This document shows positions 21,624 to 29,005 of a stretch of DNA of 30,323 bases, piece by piece (position 1 is the stretch's first letter; every line of letters begins with the position of its first letter). The notes beneath the pieces are model-generated. The model saw nothing but the letters and a program-made list of their open reading frames with translations, was not told where the DNA came from and made no database searches. The stretch is from Pseudomonadota bacterium (GTDB lineage Bacteria; Pseudomonadota; Alphaproteobacteria; Caulobacterales; Caulobacteraceae), in NCBI GenBank assembly GCA_023432855.1, contig JAEZEZ010000029.1, positions 1 to 30,323 of the forward strand. Reading direction: 5' to 3'. A program made the translations under genes and the position numbers.

Positions 21624-21708
21624 GTCATATGTGGGAGGAACGGGGCGTCTCGCATAGATGGCCGCCGCCGTTCGCGCGACAGAATAGCGCATTCAGGAGG
21701 TTTCGCCC

Positions 21709-23646
21709 GTGCATGAGACGCTGATCCCGGTCCCGCAGGGGTGGCGCGACGGCGCCCTTCTCGACGCCGCGGCCTATCGGGCCGCCTGCGAACGGGCCGA
21801 GCGCGACCCCGACAGCTTCTGGCGCGATATCGCCGGCCGGCTCGACTGGATCGCGCCCTTTACCGAAGTGAAGGACGTCAGTTTCCGGAAGGACGACTTC
21901 CGCATCCGCTGGTTCGCCGACGGCGTGCTGAACGCGTCCGCGAACTGCATCGATCGGCACCTGGCCGAGAGGGCCGACGAGATCGCCATCATCTGGGAGC
22001 CGGACGACCCCGCCGAGGAGCCCCGCCGGATCACCTACGGCGAGCTTCACAGGGAAGTCTGCCGCATGGCCAATGTGCTGAAGGCGCACGGGGCCCGCAA
22101 AGGCGACCGGGTCACGATCTACCTGCCGATGATCCCCGAAGCCGCCTACGCCATGCTGGCCTGCGCCCGCATCGGCGCCGTCCACTCGGTTGTGTTCGGG
22201 GGATTTTCTCCGGACAGCCTGGCCGGCCGTATCCAGGACTGCGAATCCCGGATCGTCATCACTGCGGACGAGGGTCTCCGCGGCGGCAAGACGATCCCGC
22301 TCAAGATGAACGTCGACCTCGCCCTGACGCGGTGCTCGGACGTGGAACGCGTGCTGGTCGTTCGCCGGACGGGGGCCAAGTGGCTGAAGCACGCGGGCAG
22401 GGATGTGGATTACGCGGAGGAGGCTGCGAAGGTCTCCGACGATTGCCCCCCCGAACCCATGGGCGCCGAGGACCCGCTGTTCATCCTCTACACGTCCGGT
22501 TCAACCGGGAAACCGAAGGGAGTCCTGCACACCACGGGTGGGTATCTCGCCTGGTCGGCCTGGACCCACGAGGTCGTCTTCGATTATCGCCCCGGCCAGA
22601 TCTACTGGTGTACGGCGGACGTGGGCTGGGTCACGGGCCACAGCTACATCGTCTATGGCCCCCTCGCGAACGGGGCGACCACGGTAATGTTCGAGGGCGT
22701 GCCGAACTGGCCCGACTCGAGCCGGTTCTGGGAAGTCATCGACCGGCACCAGGTCGAGATCTTCTACACGGCGCCGACGGCGATCCGGGCGCTCATGCGC
22801 GAAGGCGAGGCGCCCGTGCAGCGAACCTCGCGCAAGTCGTTGCGCCTGCTGGGATCGGTCGGCGAGCCCATCAATCCGGAGGCCTGGCTCTGGTACTGGC
22901 GCGTGGTCGGCGAGGAGCGCTGCCCCGTGGTCGACACCTGGTGGCAGACAGAGACGGGCGGCATCCTGATCGCGCCCGTCCCCGGCGCCGTCGATCTCAA
23001 GCCCGGGTCGGCGACGAAGCCCCTGCCGGGGGTGCAGCCGCAGCTGGTCGACGCCGACGGGGCGGTGCTGGAAGGCGCGGTGAGCGGCAATCTGTGCCTG
23101 ACCGACAGCTGGCCGGGGCAGATGCGCACCGTCTGGGGCGACCATGCGCGGTTCCTCGAAACCTACTTCTCGACCTATCCCGGCAAGTACTTCACCGGCG
23201 ACGGCTGCCGGCGGGACCAAGACGGCTACTACTGGATCACGGGCCGGGTCGACGACGTGCTGAACGTGTCGGGCCACCGCCTGGGCACGGCGGAAATCGA
23301 AAGCGCCCTCGTCGGCCACTCCGGCGTCGCGGAGGCGGCGGTGGTCGGGTATCCCCACGATATCAAGGGGCAGGGCGTGTGGTGCTACGTCACCCTGCAG
23401 GTCGGGGTGAAACCGACGGACGACCTGAAGGTCGAATTGCGCAACTGGGTGCGCCATGAGATCGGACCGATCGCTTCGCCCGACGTGATCCAGTGGGCTC
23501 CGGGCCTGCCCAAGACCCGTTCGGGCAAGATCATGCGCCGCATCCTGCGGAAGATCGCCGAGGGCGACGTCACCAACCTTGGCGACACCTCGACCCTCGC
23601 CGACCCGTCCGTGGTGGACGACCTCGTGGCGAACCGGGGCGGCTAG
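21709..23646 (+). CDS. acs: Acetyl-CoA synthetase
   Basis: The 645-residue product matches the usual length of Acs. Visible motifs are the P-loop YTSGSTGKPKG (residues 261-271), the acetyl-pocket region CTADVGWVTGHSYIVYGPL, DTWWQTETGG, YFTGDGCRRDQDGYYWITGRVDDVLNVSGHRLGTAEIE, and the C-terminal PKTRSGKIMRR with the catalytic and acetylatable Lys607. It converts acetate, ATP and CoA to acetyl-CoA in the cytoplasm. The start is GTG 21709, eight bases after AGGAGG (21695-21700). It is divergent from the creatininase gene. The pilus gene cpaA follows after 68 bases on the same strand, so read-through into the cpa genes is possible. Confidence 0.97.
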   Translation: MHETLIPVPQGWRDGALLDAAAYRAACERAERDPDSFWRDIAGRLDWIAPFTEVKDVSFRKDDFRIRWFADGVLNASANCIDRHLAERADEIAIIWEPDDPAEEPRRITYGELHREVCRMANVLKAHGARKGDRVTIYLPMIPEAAYAMLACARIGAVHSVVFGGFSPDSLAGRIQDCESRIVITADEGLRGGKTIPLKMNVDLALTRCSDVERVLVVRRTGAKWLKHAGRDVDYAEEAAKVSDDCPPEPMGAEDPLFILYTSGSTGKPKGVLHTTGGYLAWSAWTHEVVFDYRPGQIYWCTADVGWVTGHSYIVYGPLANGATTVMFEGVPNWPDSSRFWEVIDRHQVEIFYTAPTAIRALMREGEAPVQRTSRKSLRLLGSVGEPINPEAWLWYWRVVGEERCPVVDTWWQTETGGILIAPVPGAVDLKPGSATKPLPGVQPQLVDADGAVLEGAVSGNLCLTDSWPGQMRTVWGDHARFLETYFSTYPGKYFTGDGCRRDQDGYYWITGRVDDVLNVSGHRLGTAEIESALVGHSGVAEAAVVGYPHDIKGQGVWCYVTLQVGVKPTDDLKVELRNWVRHEIGPIASPDVIQWAPGLPKTRSGKIMRRILRKIAEGDVTNLGDTSTLADPSVVDDLVANRGG

Positions 23647-23714
23647 GGCGCGGCAACGGCAAATTTACCGTCCCCGGGCTATCCGGTGCGGGAAGCCGCG
23701 CCGGATGCCGCCCC

Positions 23715-24230
23715 ATGCAAGTCCTGACCCCTCTGCTGCTGAGCGCCTTTCCCGCCCTCGTGATCATGGGCGCCCTGCGCGACGTCACGACGATGACGAT
23801 CCCCAACCGGATCTCGCTGGCGCTGATCGTGCTGTTCTTCCCCGCGGCGTTCCTCGTCGGCATGCCCATCTCGGACGTGCTGGCGCATCTGGGGGTGGGC
23901 GTCGCCGCCCTAGTCATCGGGATGGTGATGTTCGCCCTGCGCTGGGTCGGCGGCGGCGACGCCAAGCTCCTGGCCGCCGCCAGCCTGTGGCTCGGCATGG
24001 CCGGGGCTCCGCACTTCCTGCTGTGGACCGGTCTGGCTGGCGGGCTGTTCGCGGTCGCCCTGATGCAGGCCCGCGCCTATTGCCAACCCTACGCCGCCCG
24101 GGGGCCGCGGTGGGTGGGCCGCCTGCTCGAGCCGAAGGGCGACATTCCCTACGGGGTGGCCATTTGCGCCGGGGCCCTGGCGGCCTTTCCGCACACCGCG
24201 CTGTTCGCTGGATTCGCTGGGACTCTGTGA
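23715..24230 (+). CDS. cpaA: Tad pilus prepilin peptidase CpaA
   Basis: The 171-residue product is an A24-type (TadV/CpaA) aspartyl peptidase with about five membrane spans. Catalytic Asp23 lies in LRDVTTMTIPN and Asp82 in WVGGGDAKLLAA, the two conserved positions of the family. It would cleave the leader from Flp-type prepilins at the inner membrane. It lacks the N-methylation domain of the larger PilD enzymes, as is normal for this branch. It is the first cpa gene here; in Caulobacter the pilin gene pilA usually precedes it, but acs is found instead. The start ATG has no strong ribosome site. Confidence 0.93.
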   Translation: MQVLTPLLLSAFPALVIMGALRDVTTMTIPNRISLALIVLFFPAAFLVGMPISDVLAHLGVGVAALVIGMVMFALRWVGGGDAKLLAAASLWLGMAGAPHFLLWTGLAGGLFAVALMQARAYCQPYAARGPRWVGRLLEPKGDIPYGVAICAGALAAFPHTALFAGFAGTL

Positions 24231-24250
24231 CGCTGTCCACAGGCCCAGGC

Positions 24251-24266
24251 TTAGGCCGGCGTTAAC
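24251..24266. promoter_or_regulatory. Near-consensus CtrA-type box upstream of cpaB
   Basis: TTAG (24251-24254), seven bases, TTAAC (24262-24266): one mismatch from the TTAA-N7-TTAA site bound by the cell-cycle regulator CtrA, which controls pilus genes in Caulobacter. It lies in the 119-base gap between cpaA and cpaB, 84 bases before the cpaB ATG. TTAA is rare in this GC-rich window, so a chance match is less likely but not excluded. Confidence 0.4.
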
Positions 24267-24309
24267 ACCCTCCCTTCACTTTATCGGATCGGCGCAGTCC
24301 GTCCGAAAA

Positions 24310-24324
24310 CCGGCCGAAGGCCGG
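24310..24324. other. Short hairpin in the cpaB leader
   Basis: CCGGCC-GAA-GGCCGG is a perfect 6-bp stem with a 3-base loop, ending 25 bases before the cpaB ATG and upstream of its AAGGGGGAA ribosome site. No T-run follows, so it is not a terminator; it may influence cpaB expression or stabilise the transcript. Confidence 0.3.
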
Positions 24325-24349
24325 CGGAACGCCCAAGGGGGAACCGGGA

Positions 24350-25303
24350 ATGAAACCCGTTCGGATCATTGTTCTCGCGGTGGCCGCAGTTTCCGCCATC
24401 GGCCTCGCGCTGCTCGTCCGGGGCATGCTCGCGGGTGAGCCGACGTCGAAGGCCGATGCGGCCGTGCCGGTGTCACAGCCCATCGAGAAGCCGATGGCGC
24501 GGGTGTTGGTGGCCAAGCGCGACCTGCCGGTCGGCGAACGCCTGACCTCCAGCGACATGGACTGGCAGCCCTGGCCGGTCGAGTCGGTCAACGCGGCCTT
24601 CGTCACTGACGGTTCGGTCGAGATCGCCGCTCCGGTTGCGCCCGCCGAGGGCGAGGCCGCGGACGGGAAGAAGGACAACGCCAAGGGCGGTGACGCCGCA
24701 GCGCCCGCGGCCCAGATCACCCGCGCGGTGGCCAACCTCGGCGGCAACGGCCCCAAGGGCGGCTTCATCGGCGCCGTGGTGCGCGAACCTTTCCTGGCCG
24801 GCGAGCCCATCGTCGACCGCAAACTCGTCCGCGCCGGCGAGAGCGGCTACCTCGCGGTGGTGCTGCAGCCCGGCATGCGGGCGATGTCGATCCCGGTGAC
24901 GGTCGAGACCGGCGCCGGCGGCTTCATCCTGCCCGGCGACCGCGTCGATGTCGTGCTCAGCGCCCAGGTGCAGGCCGACTCCGAGGACGGCGCGCCGCGC
25001 AAGTCCTTCGTGGCGTCGACGGTGCTGCGCAACGTCAAGGTCCTGGCCATCGACCAGCAGACCCAGCCCGACAAGGGCGCGACCACTGTGGTGGGCGCCA
25101 CGGTGACGGTCGAAGTCGGTCCGCGGGAGGCCGAGGTGCTGGCCCTGGCTAAGGCGCAGGGAGACCTCTCCCTGGCGCTTCGTTCCTACGCCGACGCGGG
25201 CGGCCCGTCGGGCGTCGGCGACGTCATCGGCGGCGGCCGGGGTTCCGGCGCGGTCCGCATCTTCCGCGGCGCCCAACAACCGACCAGCGTGGCGGTGAAC
25301 TGA
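24350..25303 (+). CDS. cpaB: Tad pilus assembly protein CpaB (RcpC)
   Basis: The 317-residue product has one N-terminal membrane anchor (about residues 5-26), then a SAF-type domain beginning at ARVLVAKRDLPVGERLTSSDMDWQPWP, the hallmark of the CpaB/RcpC family. A second conserved stretch follows (YLAVVLQPGMRAMSIPVTVETGAGGFILPGDRVDVVLS). The central Lys/Ala/Gly-rich insert (about 98-135) is probably flexible. CpaB is periplasmic and is thought to stabilise the secretin channel or interact with peptidoglycan. AAGGGGGAA precedes the ATG. Its stop is one base before the cpaC ATG, so both are co-translated. Confidence 0.93.
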   Translation: MKPVRIIVLAVAAVSAIGLALLVRGMLAGEPTSKADAAVPVSQPIEKPMARVLVAKRDLPVGERLTSSDMDWQPWPVESVNAAFVTDGSVEIAAPVAPAEGEAADGKKDNAKGGDAAAPAAQITRAVANLGGNGPKGGFIGAVVREPFLAGEPIVDRKLVRAGESGYLAVVLQPGMRAMSIPVTVETGAGGFILPGDRVDVVLSAQVQADSEDGAPRKSFVASTVLRNVKVLAIDQQTQPDKGATTVVGATVTVEVGPREAEVLALAKAQGDLSLALRSYADAGGPSGVGDVIGGGRGSGAVRIFRGAQQPTSVAVN

Positions 25304-25304
25304 C

Positions 25305-26822
25305 ATGAGCCTTCGCTATTCCTTCGGGCGCCTCGCCGCCCTCGCCGCCGCCGGGCTGCTGAGCCTGGCCGCAGGCCCCATGGCCGCCCAGGCCCAGTCC
25401 GCCGTCCGCGTCGAGCTGGGCGGAACCGGCGGCGCGGCCCAGTCCCTGTCGCTGCCGCGCGGCAAGTCCGCGATCGTGGAGCTGCCGGTCGATGCCCGGG
25501 ACGTCCTGGTGTCCAACCCGGCGGTCGCCGACGCCGTGCTGCGCACGCCGCGCCGGATCTATGTGCTCGGCGTCGCGCCGGGCACGACGGACGCGGTGTT
25601 CTTCGACGCCGCCGGCCGCCAGATTCTCAGCCTCGCCATCCGTGTCGAGCAGTCGACGGCGGCCCTCGAGGACACGATCCGCCGGGTGGCGCCGACCTCG
25701 GACGTGCGTATCGAGGCGGTCAACGACGGGCTGGTGCTCACCGGTTCGGTGGCAAGCGCGTCGGAATCCAGCGCCATCGAGCGCATCGCCCACCGCTTTG
25801 TCGAAAAGCCCGAGCAGGTGCTCAACATGCTGAGCATCCGCGGCGGCGACCAGGTGATGCTGCGCGTGCAGATCGTCGAGATGCAGCGCAACATCATCAA
25901 GCAGATGGGCGTCGACACCAATCTGGTGCTGAACCGGCTGGGCGACGGCCAGTGGATCCTGGGCAACGCGGCCAGCTTCGCGGTCAACGGCTCGTTCCTC
26001 GGCAACGCCATCGGCGGTTACGACAAGAACACCACCCTGCAGCCGGTGGTGAAGGTCTACGACCCGGTCACCCAGCAGTGGTACGACTCGGTGCAGCCCA
26101 ACAACCTGCTCTCCGTGCCGCAGAACTCCATCGGCGAGGACGGGGTCAACAAGGGCAAGGGCATCCTCAAGGCCTTCGAGCGCGTCGGTCTGGTGCGCAC
26201 CCTGGCCGAACCCAACCTGACCGCCGTGTCGGGTGAGTCCGGTCGGTTCCTGGCCGGCGGCGAGTTCCCCGTCCCGGTCGGCCTCGACCAGAACGGCAAC
26301 ATCATCGTCGAGTTCAAGCCCTTCGGCGTCGGCCTCGGCTACACGCCGGTCGTGCTCTCCGAAGGCCGCATCTCGATCAAGGTCTCCACCGAGGTCTCGG
26401 AACTCACGTCCGAAGGCGCCCTGCAGCTGTCGGGCCTGACCATCCCGGCCCTTGCCGTGCGCCGCGCGGAGACCACGGTGGAGATGGCCTCGGGCGAGAG
26501 CCTCATGATCGCCGGCCTGCTGAAGGAGCAGACCAAGCAGGCCATCGACTCCCTCCCGGGCATGACCAATCTGCCGGTGCTTGGCGCGCTGTTCCGCTCG
26601 CGGGACTACCTCGCCGGCGAGACCGAACTGGTCATCATCATCACGCCCTACATCGTCTCGGGCACCCGTCCCGGCCGCATGCAGACCCCCGTCGACGGCC
26701 TGCAGATCGCCAATGATCTCGAGACCACCATCCTCGGCCGCCTGAACCGCGCGACCCAGGCCAACGGGGTCGCCGCGCCGCCGTCGGCCTACCAGGGCCC
26801 GGTCGGCTACGTGATCGAGTAG
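25305..26822 (+). CDS. cpaC: Tad pilus secretin CpaC (RcpA)
   Basis: The 505-residue product has a signal peptide (cleavage near AAQAQS, residue 29) and an N-terminal CpaC/RcpA domain with LPRGKSAIVELPVDARDVLVSNPAVADAVLRTPRRIYVLGVAPGTTDAVFFD. A BON-like segment follows (about 122-178), then the secretin core from VMLRVQIVEMQRNIIKQMG to ITPYIVSGTRPG. The secretin signature is visible in LSGLTIPALAVRRAETTVEMASGESLMIAGLL. It forms the outer-membrane channel through which the pilus passes. A ring of about a dozen subunits is typical for the family. It is followed after 13 bases by the lipoprotein cpaD. Confidence 0.95.
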   Translation: MSLRYSFGRLAALAAAGLLSLAAGPMAAQAQSAVRVELGGTGGAAQSLSLPRGKSAIVELPVDARDVLVSNPAVADAVLRTPRRIYVLGVAPGTTDAVFFDAAGRQILSLAIRVEQSTAALEDTIRRVAPTSDVRIEAVNDGLVLTGSVASASESSAIERIAHRFVEKPEQVLNMLSIRGGDQVMLRVQIVEMQRNIIKQMGVDTNLVLNRLGDGQWILGNAASFAVNGSFLGNAIGGYDKNTTLQPVVKVYDPVTQQWYDSVQPNNLLSVPQNSIGEDGVNKGKGILKAFERVGLVRTLAEPNLTAVSGESGRFLAGGEFPVPVGLDQNGNIIVEFKPFGVGLGYTPVVLSEGRISIKVSTEVSELTSEGALQLSGLTIPALAVRRAETTVEMASGESLMIAGLLKEQTKQAIDSLPGMTNLPVLGALFRSRDYLAGETELVIIITPYIVSGTRPGRMQTPVDGLQIANDLETTILGRLNRATQANGVAAPPSAYQGPVGYVIE

Positions 26823-26835
26823 AGGAGCCAGCGCC

Positions 26836-27483
26836 ATGATCCGCATCGCATCCCTCGTCGCGCTGGCCGCCCTTCTGGGCGCCTGTACGACCCCCGCGTC
26901 CGGCGGCGGCCCTGCGCCGCTGACACCGACGTCGCGTTACGCCCTCGAGGCCCGTCCGGCGATCGAGGAGGTGGCCCTGGCGCCCCGCGCCGACGGCCTT
27001 TCGCCGGCCCAGCGCGCCGCCCTGGTCGACATCGCCAACCGCGCCGGTGGAAAGCCCATCGTGGTGCGCGCGCCCGCCGGGGGCGATGAGGTCGCCATGC
27101 GCAGCGCCCACAACGCACGGGCCGAACTGGAGGCCATGGGCGTCCCCGCTGTGCGCATGGCCAGCTACGACGCCGGCAGCTCGCGCGCGCCGGTGCTGGT
27201 CGGCTTCGTGGGCCACGAGGCGGTCGTGCATCGCTGCGGGACCGACTGGACCAATCTGACGGCGACCCGGGACAACCAGTCCTACGCGAACTTCGGTTGC
27301 TCGGTGACCGCCAACATGGCGGCCCAGATCGCCGATCCAGAAGACATCGCCGCGCCGCGGCCGCTGGATCCTGCCGACGCAACGCGCCGGTCAACGGTCC
27401 TCGGCAAGTATCGCGCCGGCGAGCGGACCTCTGCCGAGGTCGACGAACAGGCGTCCGGGGCGGTTTCCCGCGTGGTGCCGTAA
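26836..27483 (+). CDS. cpaD: Tad pilus assembly lipoprotein CpaD
   Basis: The 215-residue product has a lipoprotein signal with lipobox LLGAC (Cys17). The middle reads LSPAQRAALVDIANRAGGKPIVVRAP, and the C-terminal half shows the CpaD signature: CGTDWTNLTATRDNQSYANFGCSVTANMAAQIADPEDIAAPRPLDPADATRR. The two cysteines in that stretch may pair. CpaD is an outer-membrane lipoprotein thought to help the secretin assemble. AGGAG precedes the ATG. It follows cpaC by 13 bases and precedes cpaE by 22. Confidence 0.93.
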   Translation: MIRIASLVALAALLGACTTPASGGGPAPLTPTSRYALEARPAIEEVALAPRADGLSPAQRAALVDIANRAGGKPIVVRAPAGGDEVAMRSAHNARAELEAMGVPAVRMASYDAGSSRAPVLVGFVGHEAVVHRCGTDWTNLTATRDNQSYANFGCSVTANMAAQIADPEDIAAPRPLDPADATRRSTVLGKYRAGERTSAEVDEQASGAVSRVVP

Positions 27484-27505
27484 TTCGAGTGCGAGGCGGA
27501 AGTTG

Positions 27506-28993
27506 ATGAATAGGGCTGCGATCATGCCGGGTCCCGCGTTCGACGATGACGACGACGGCTTCCAGGCCAACGACGCCTTCCAGACGGAAGACGACCTGGC
27601 CTTTCCCCCTGGCGGCGGTTTCACGAGCCCGTTCGGAGACGAACCCCCGCCCGCCGCGCCCGTGGAGCGCCTGCCCGTGGTGCAGGACGCGCCGGCCGCA
27701 GGCCTGCAGTTCACCGCCCCCAGCAGCTTCAACCCGGTGGCCGAGCTTCAGGCCGGCGCCCAGGCCGCCTTTGGCGAAGTCTCGGTGCCCCGCATCGCCA
27801 TTCACGTCTTCGGCGAGCGGCCCGACACCCTCGACTCGGCCCAGAAGGCCGCCGCGGACCGCCGGCTGCAGAGGGCCACAACCCTCGTCCGCATGGGCGG
27901 CCTGAGGGCCGCGGTCGAAACCTACCAGTCCGAACCGACGCCGGCCCTGATCATCGTCGAGAGTTCGGCGCCGGGCGCGCACCTGATCGCGGAACTGGAC
28001 CAGCTGGCCCAGGTCTGCGACCCGGGCACCAAGGTAGTGGTCATCGGCGCCGCCAACGACATCATGCTCTACCGCGAACTGATGCGGCGGGGCGTCAGCG
28101 AATACCTGGTCGCCCCCATCCAGCCGCTGCAGCTGATCGGCGCCATCGGCGGGCTGTTCTCCGATCCCTCGGCGCCGTTCGTCGGCCGCTCCATCGCCTT
28201 CGTCGGGGCTCGGGGCGGCGTGGGGTCCTCGACCGTCGCCCACAACACCGCCTTTGCGGTCAGCGACCGGATGGCGACCGAAACGGTCATCGTCGACCTC
28301 GACCTGCCCTTCGGCACCGCGGGGCTGGACTTCAACCAGGACCCGCTGACCGGCGTCGCCGACGCCCTGTCCCAGCCCGACCGCCTCGATCCGGTGCTGC
28401 TCGACCGCATGATGGTCCGCTGCTCCGACCGCCTTTCGCTGTTCGCGGCGCCGGCCACGCTCGACGCCGACTGGGACGTCGCGCCCGAGGCGTTCGAGGA
28501 GGTGGTTCAGAAGATCCGCACCACGGCGCCTTTCGTCATCCTCGACCTGCCGCACACCTGGTCGAGCTGGATGCGCAACATGCTCATCTCCGCCGACGAG
28601 GTGGTGGTGGTGGCGACGCCCGACCTCGCCTCGCTGCGCAACGCCAAGAACATGATCGACCTGGCCCGCGCAGCGCGCCCCAACGACGCGCCGCCTCGCC
28701 TGGTGCTGAACCAGGTCGGCGTTCCGGGCCGCCCGGAGATCCCGCTGAAGGACTTCACCAACGCCATGGGCACCGCGCCCACCCTGGTGCTGCCGTTCGA
28801 CGCCAAGCTGTTCGGCCAGGCGTCCAACAACGGCCAGATGGTCTCGCAGGTCTCGGCCAAGTCCAAGGCCGCCGAGGGCTTCGGATACCTGGCGCAGATT
28901 CTCGCCAAGCGGGACCTTCCCGCGCTGCCGGCGCCGAAGGCCGCCGCCGCGCCGGGCAAGACCTCGCTGCTCGGCAAGCTGTTCAAGCGATAG
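27506..28993 (+). CDS. cpaE: Pilus localisation ATPase CpaE (MinD/ParA-like)
   Basis: The 495-residue product has an acidic, probably disordered N-terminus (PAFDDDDDGFQANDAF). A receiver-like domain without phosphorylation consensus follows (about 90-215, with LIIVESSAPGAHLIAELDQLAQVCDPGTKVVVIGAANDIMLYRELMRRGVSEYLVAP). The MinD-type ATPase domain begins with GARGGVGSST at residues 234-243. The usual catalytic-loop Lys of KGGVGKT is Ser241 and the signature Lys is Arg236, a deviation known for CpaE proteins. Switch elements are VDLDLPFGTAGLDFNQDP and VILDLPHTW. CpaE places the pilus machine at a pole. I use ATG 27506 over the TTG one codon before. Confidence 0.93.
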   Translation: MNRAAIMPGPAFDDDDDGFQANDAFQTEDDLAFPPGGGFTSPFGDEPPPAAPVERLPVVQDAPAAGLQFTAPSSFNPVAELQAGAQAAFGEVSVPRIAIHVFGERPDTLDSAQKAAADRRLQRATTLVRMGGLRAAVETYQSEPTPALIIVESSAPGAHLIAELDQLAQVCDPGTKVVVIGAANDIMLYRELMRRGVSEYLVAPIQPLQLIGAIGGLFSDPSAPFVGRSIAFVGARGGVGSSTVAHNTAFAVSDRMATETVIVDLDLPFGTAGLDFNQDPLTGVADALSQPDRLDPVLLDRMMVRCSDRLSLFAAPATLDADWDVAPEAFEEVVQKIRTTAPFVILDLPHTWSSWMRNMLISADEVVVVATPDLASLRNAKNMIDLARAARPNDAPPRLVLNQVGVPGRPEIPLKDFTNAMGTAPTLVLPFDAKLFGQASNNGQMVSQVSAKSKAAEGFGYLAQILAKRDLPALPAPKAAAAPGKTSLLGKLFKR

Positions 28994-29005
28994 GGCCTCG
29001 GCGCG

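Noticed and set aside
25224..26846. 540-codon minus-strand frame opposite cpaC
   Set aside because: Same reason: an antisense shadow of the secretin gene, with no family features or credible start.
27506..28993. Loss-of-function of CpaE because the Walker A Lys is replaced by Ser
   Set aside because: A GARGGVG[AS]ST loop is, to my knowledge, usual in CpaE/TadZ proteins, so it is a family trait rather than decay.
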